The position numbers and the translations under genes are program-made. A stretch of DNA of 14,842 bases from DATDOY01 sp035293045 (lineage in GTDB: Bacteria > Actinomycetota > Acidimicrobiia > IMCC26256 > JACPCJ01). Location: assembly GCA_035293045.1 (NCBI GenBank), contig DATDOY010000016.1:1-14842 (forward strand), given 5' to 3'. Below, piece by piece: positions 13,345-14,842 of this stretch. Each line of letters opens with the position of its first letter. The first letter of the stretch is position 1. The notes below the pieces were generated by a model. The model made no database searches. It saw nothing but the letters and a program-made list of their open reading frames with translations, and was not told the origin of the DNA.

Positions 13345-14842
13345 TCAGAGCCAGCGGTCGCGGATGGCGAGGCGGAGCACCTCGTCGAGGAGGGCGTCGG
13401 CGTTCGCGGCCTCCTCGGCCGCGACACACGCGGCCTCGAGTTCGGGGCTCATGGCGAGTTCCCACGGCTGACGCAGGTGGGGCAAGAGTTCGCGCGCCCG
13501 GCCGAGCTCCCCCCGAGCGACGGCGACGGCGATCAACGGCCACAGCGCGGTGCCGCGGACGGGGTAGTCATCGCCGCCCCAGATGGTCATCGCCTCCTCG
13601 GCGAGGAGCGCCGCCGCGTCCCGGTCGCCGTCGGCCCACGCCGCCCAGGCCAGGTTGCCGAGGCACATACCCGTGTAGCCCGCGCTTCCCATCGTCTGCG
13701 CCCGCTCGAGCGCAGCACCCCCCAACTCGCGCACCGCGGCGCGGTTGCCCTCACGCCTTCTCGCGGTCGTGAGATGGACGAGGCACTGCGTTTGCAGCAG
13801 GTCATCGCCGACGCGTTCCGCTCCGCTGAGGGCGTGGTCGAACTGTGCGATCGCTTCGTCCAGTTCGATCCGCCAGAGATGGGAGAAGGCGAGACTGAAG
13901 TGCGCCGCCGCGAGGCGTCCGGGGTCGCCCAGGTCGCGCGCGAGATCGACGCGCTCCTGGAGCGGCTCCATCGAGGCATCCGGGAGGGCGAATTGGTAGA
14001 GGCGAAGATCCGCCATGTGGCGGACGCCAAGGAAGTCGAAGCGCTGGAGGGGGCTAGCTCCGGCCCGGACGGCCGGATCGACGGCATCGACGAGCGTGAG
14101 CAGCTCATCGAGGCGGTTTTGGAGGTAGTAAAAGTTGCCGCGCGTGATCTGAAGGTCGATCCAACTTCCTCGCGCTTCTTCTCCCGCCTGTTCAAGCAAG
14201 ATCGTGGCACGATCCAGATGCTCCTCGACGGCCGCGTTGTCGCGCGGTTCCGACCACAGGAGGGCGTAGGCGATCTTGCCGTGCAGTCGGCCCGCCTCGA
14301 TGGGCTCGCGCTTGGAAACCCGGTTGATGGCGTCCGAGTACGCGGCCGCGGCGTCGAGGCGGTCGCCGACTCTGACGAGGATGTCGCCGTGCAACTCCAG
14401 CAGGCGAACCTCGGCCCGCGCGCGCTCGTCTTGGGGGAGTGCAAGCGCTCGCTCAAGGGCGTGCTCGATGTGACTGAGGCTCTCGGCGTTGGAATACGCA
14501 TGAGCGGCGCGGGCCGCGGCGAGGTGGAGAAACTCGACGGCCTTGCCGTCGTTGTTGCTCCGCTCGTAGTGGTAGGCGACTTCGTCGACAAGGGCATCGT
14601 GGGGTGTGTGCAGATCGGCCTCGAGGTGACGGGCGGCGGACTCGTGGAGGAGGGCACGCTGGCTCGGCAACACCCCCTGGTACGCGGTGTCGGCCGACAG
14701 CGCGTGAACGAACGCCCACGTTGCTTCCGCGGCGGAGTGATTCGCACGCACGAGTCCCGCCCGGGCGAGTCCGTCGAGGCACTCGAGCGTGTTGACGCCA
14801 TCGGGCACCAACGGCGCCAATCGCGAGACGGTGAAGGTCGAG
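13345..14842 (-). CDS. C-terminal part of a large ATPase/TPR regulator, N-terminus outside window
   Basis: 498 residues are visible and the frame stays open to the right edge, so the start is missing. The first part (FTVSRLAPLVPDGVNTLECLDGLARAGLV) fits the winged region that follows an AAA_16 ATPase in cyclase/STAND regulators. After that come TPR-like helical pairs to the end, including EAVAYHYERSNNDGKAVEFL-like repeats. No helix-turn-helix is seen at the C-terminus. The arrangement resembles the C-terminal half of the regulator at 8784-12899, so a cyclase or kinase domain may lie upstream, but this is inference. The TTG at 14820 is not a real start, since in-frame coding sequence continues before it. 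Confidence 0.8.
   Translation of the reverse strand, partial: STFTVSRLAPLVPDGVNTLECLDGLARAGLVRANHSAAEATWAFVHALSADTAYQGVLPSQRALLHESAARHLEADLHTPHDALVDEVAYHYERSNNDGKAVEFLHLAAARAAHAYSNAESLSHIEHALERALALPQDERARAEVRLLELHGDILVRVGDRLDAAAAYSDAINRVSKREPIEAGRLHGKIAYALLWSEPRDNAAVEEHLDRATILLEQAGEEARGSWIDLQITRGNFYYLQNRLDELLTLVDAVDPAVRAGASPLQRFDFLGVRHMADLRLYQFALPDASMEPLQERVDLARDLGDPGRLAAAHFSLAFSHLWRIELDEAIAQFDHALSGAERVGDDLLQTQCLVHLTTARRREGNRAAVRELGGAALERAQTMGSAGYTGMCLGNLAWAAWADGDRDAAALLAEEAMTIWGGDDYPVRGTALWPLIAVAVARGELGRARELLPHLRQPWELAMSPELEAACVAAEEAANADALLDEVLRLAIRDRWL

Noticed and set aside
14818..14820. TTG as start of the last gene
   Set aside because: The frame continues upstream to the window edge with sequence typical of the ATPase-linked winged region.

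Overview
The window looks like a chromosomal segment of a high-GC actinobacterium. The evidence is the GC-rich coding bias, the DUF3263/LytR_C gene pair, many GTG starts, several probable leaderless genes, and large fused regulators (SARP-type DNA-binding, cyclase and ATPase domains). A deep-branching class such as Acidimicrobiia is a guess from this gene mix. No insertion sequence, phage gene or CRISPR array is visible, and no gene-free stretch exceeds 300 bases.

Layout. Positions 1-64 hold the 3' part of a tRNA-Thr(TGT), followed by a perfect 50-bp palindrome (75-124). Next are a DUF3263 protein (219-476) and a membrane-anchored LytR_C protein (523-1083), which converge on a probable lipoprotein of unknown function (1089-1907, minus). 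The lipoprotein gene is divergent from a trehalose-6-phosphatase gene, otsB (1931-2710, plus). otsB converges on a two-gene minus-strand operon, treT-otsA (5404 down to 2777). Together these genes encode two trehalose routes: OtsA+OtsB through trehalose-6-phosphate, and TreT directly from NDP-glucose and glucose. A glycerate kinase gene (5424-6473) is divergent from treT and is followed by an AI-2E-family membrane protein (6483-7811).

The right half looks like a signalling region. A minus-strand pair encodes a stand-alone cyclic-nucleotide-binding domain protein (8185-8634) and a small membrane-anchored protein (7848-8174). Across a 149-bp divergent promoter region lies a 1371-residue fusion of SARP-type DNA-binding, BTAD, class III nucleotidyl cyclase, AAA/STAND ATPase and helical-repeat domains (8784-12899). 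A possible cyclic-nucleotide producer therefore faces a possible receptor. Phased direct repeats upstream of the fusion gene resemble SARP operators. The window ends with a small coiled-coil membrane protein (13017-13340) and, convergent with it, the C-terminal part of a second ATPase/TPR-type regulator that runs off the right edge (13345-14842).

A pattern shared across the window is that several starts (523, 1931, 6483, 8784 on plus; 1907 on minus; less clearly 5424 and 5404) have a TANNNT-like -10 box 6-8 nt upstream and a poor Shine-Dalgarno sequence, as expected for leaderless mRNAs. At both closely spaced divergent pairs the two -10 boxes overlap.
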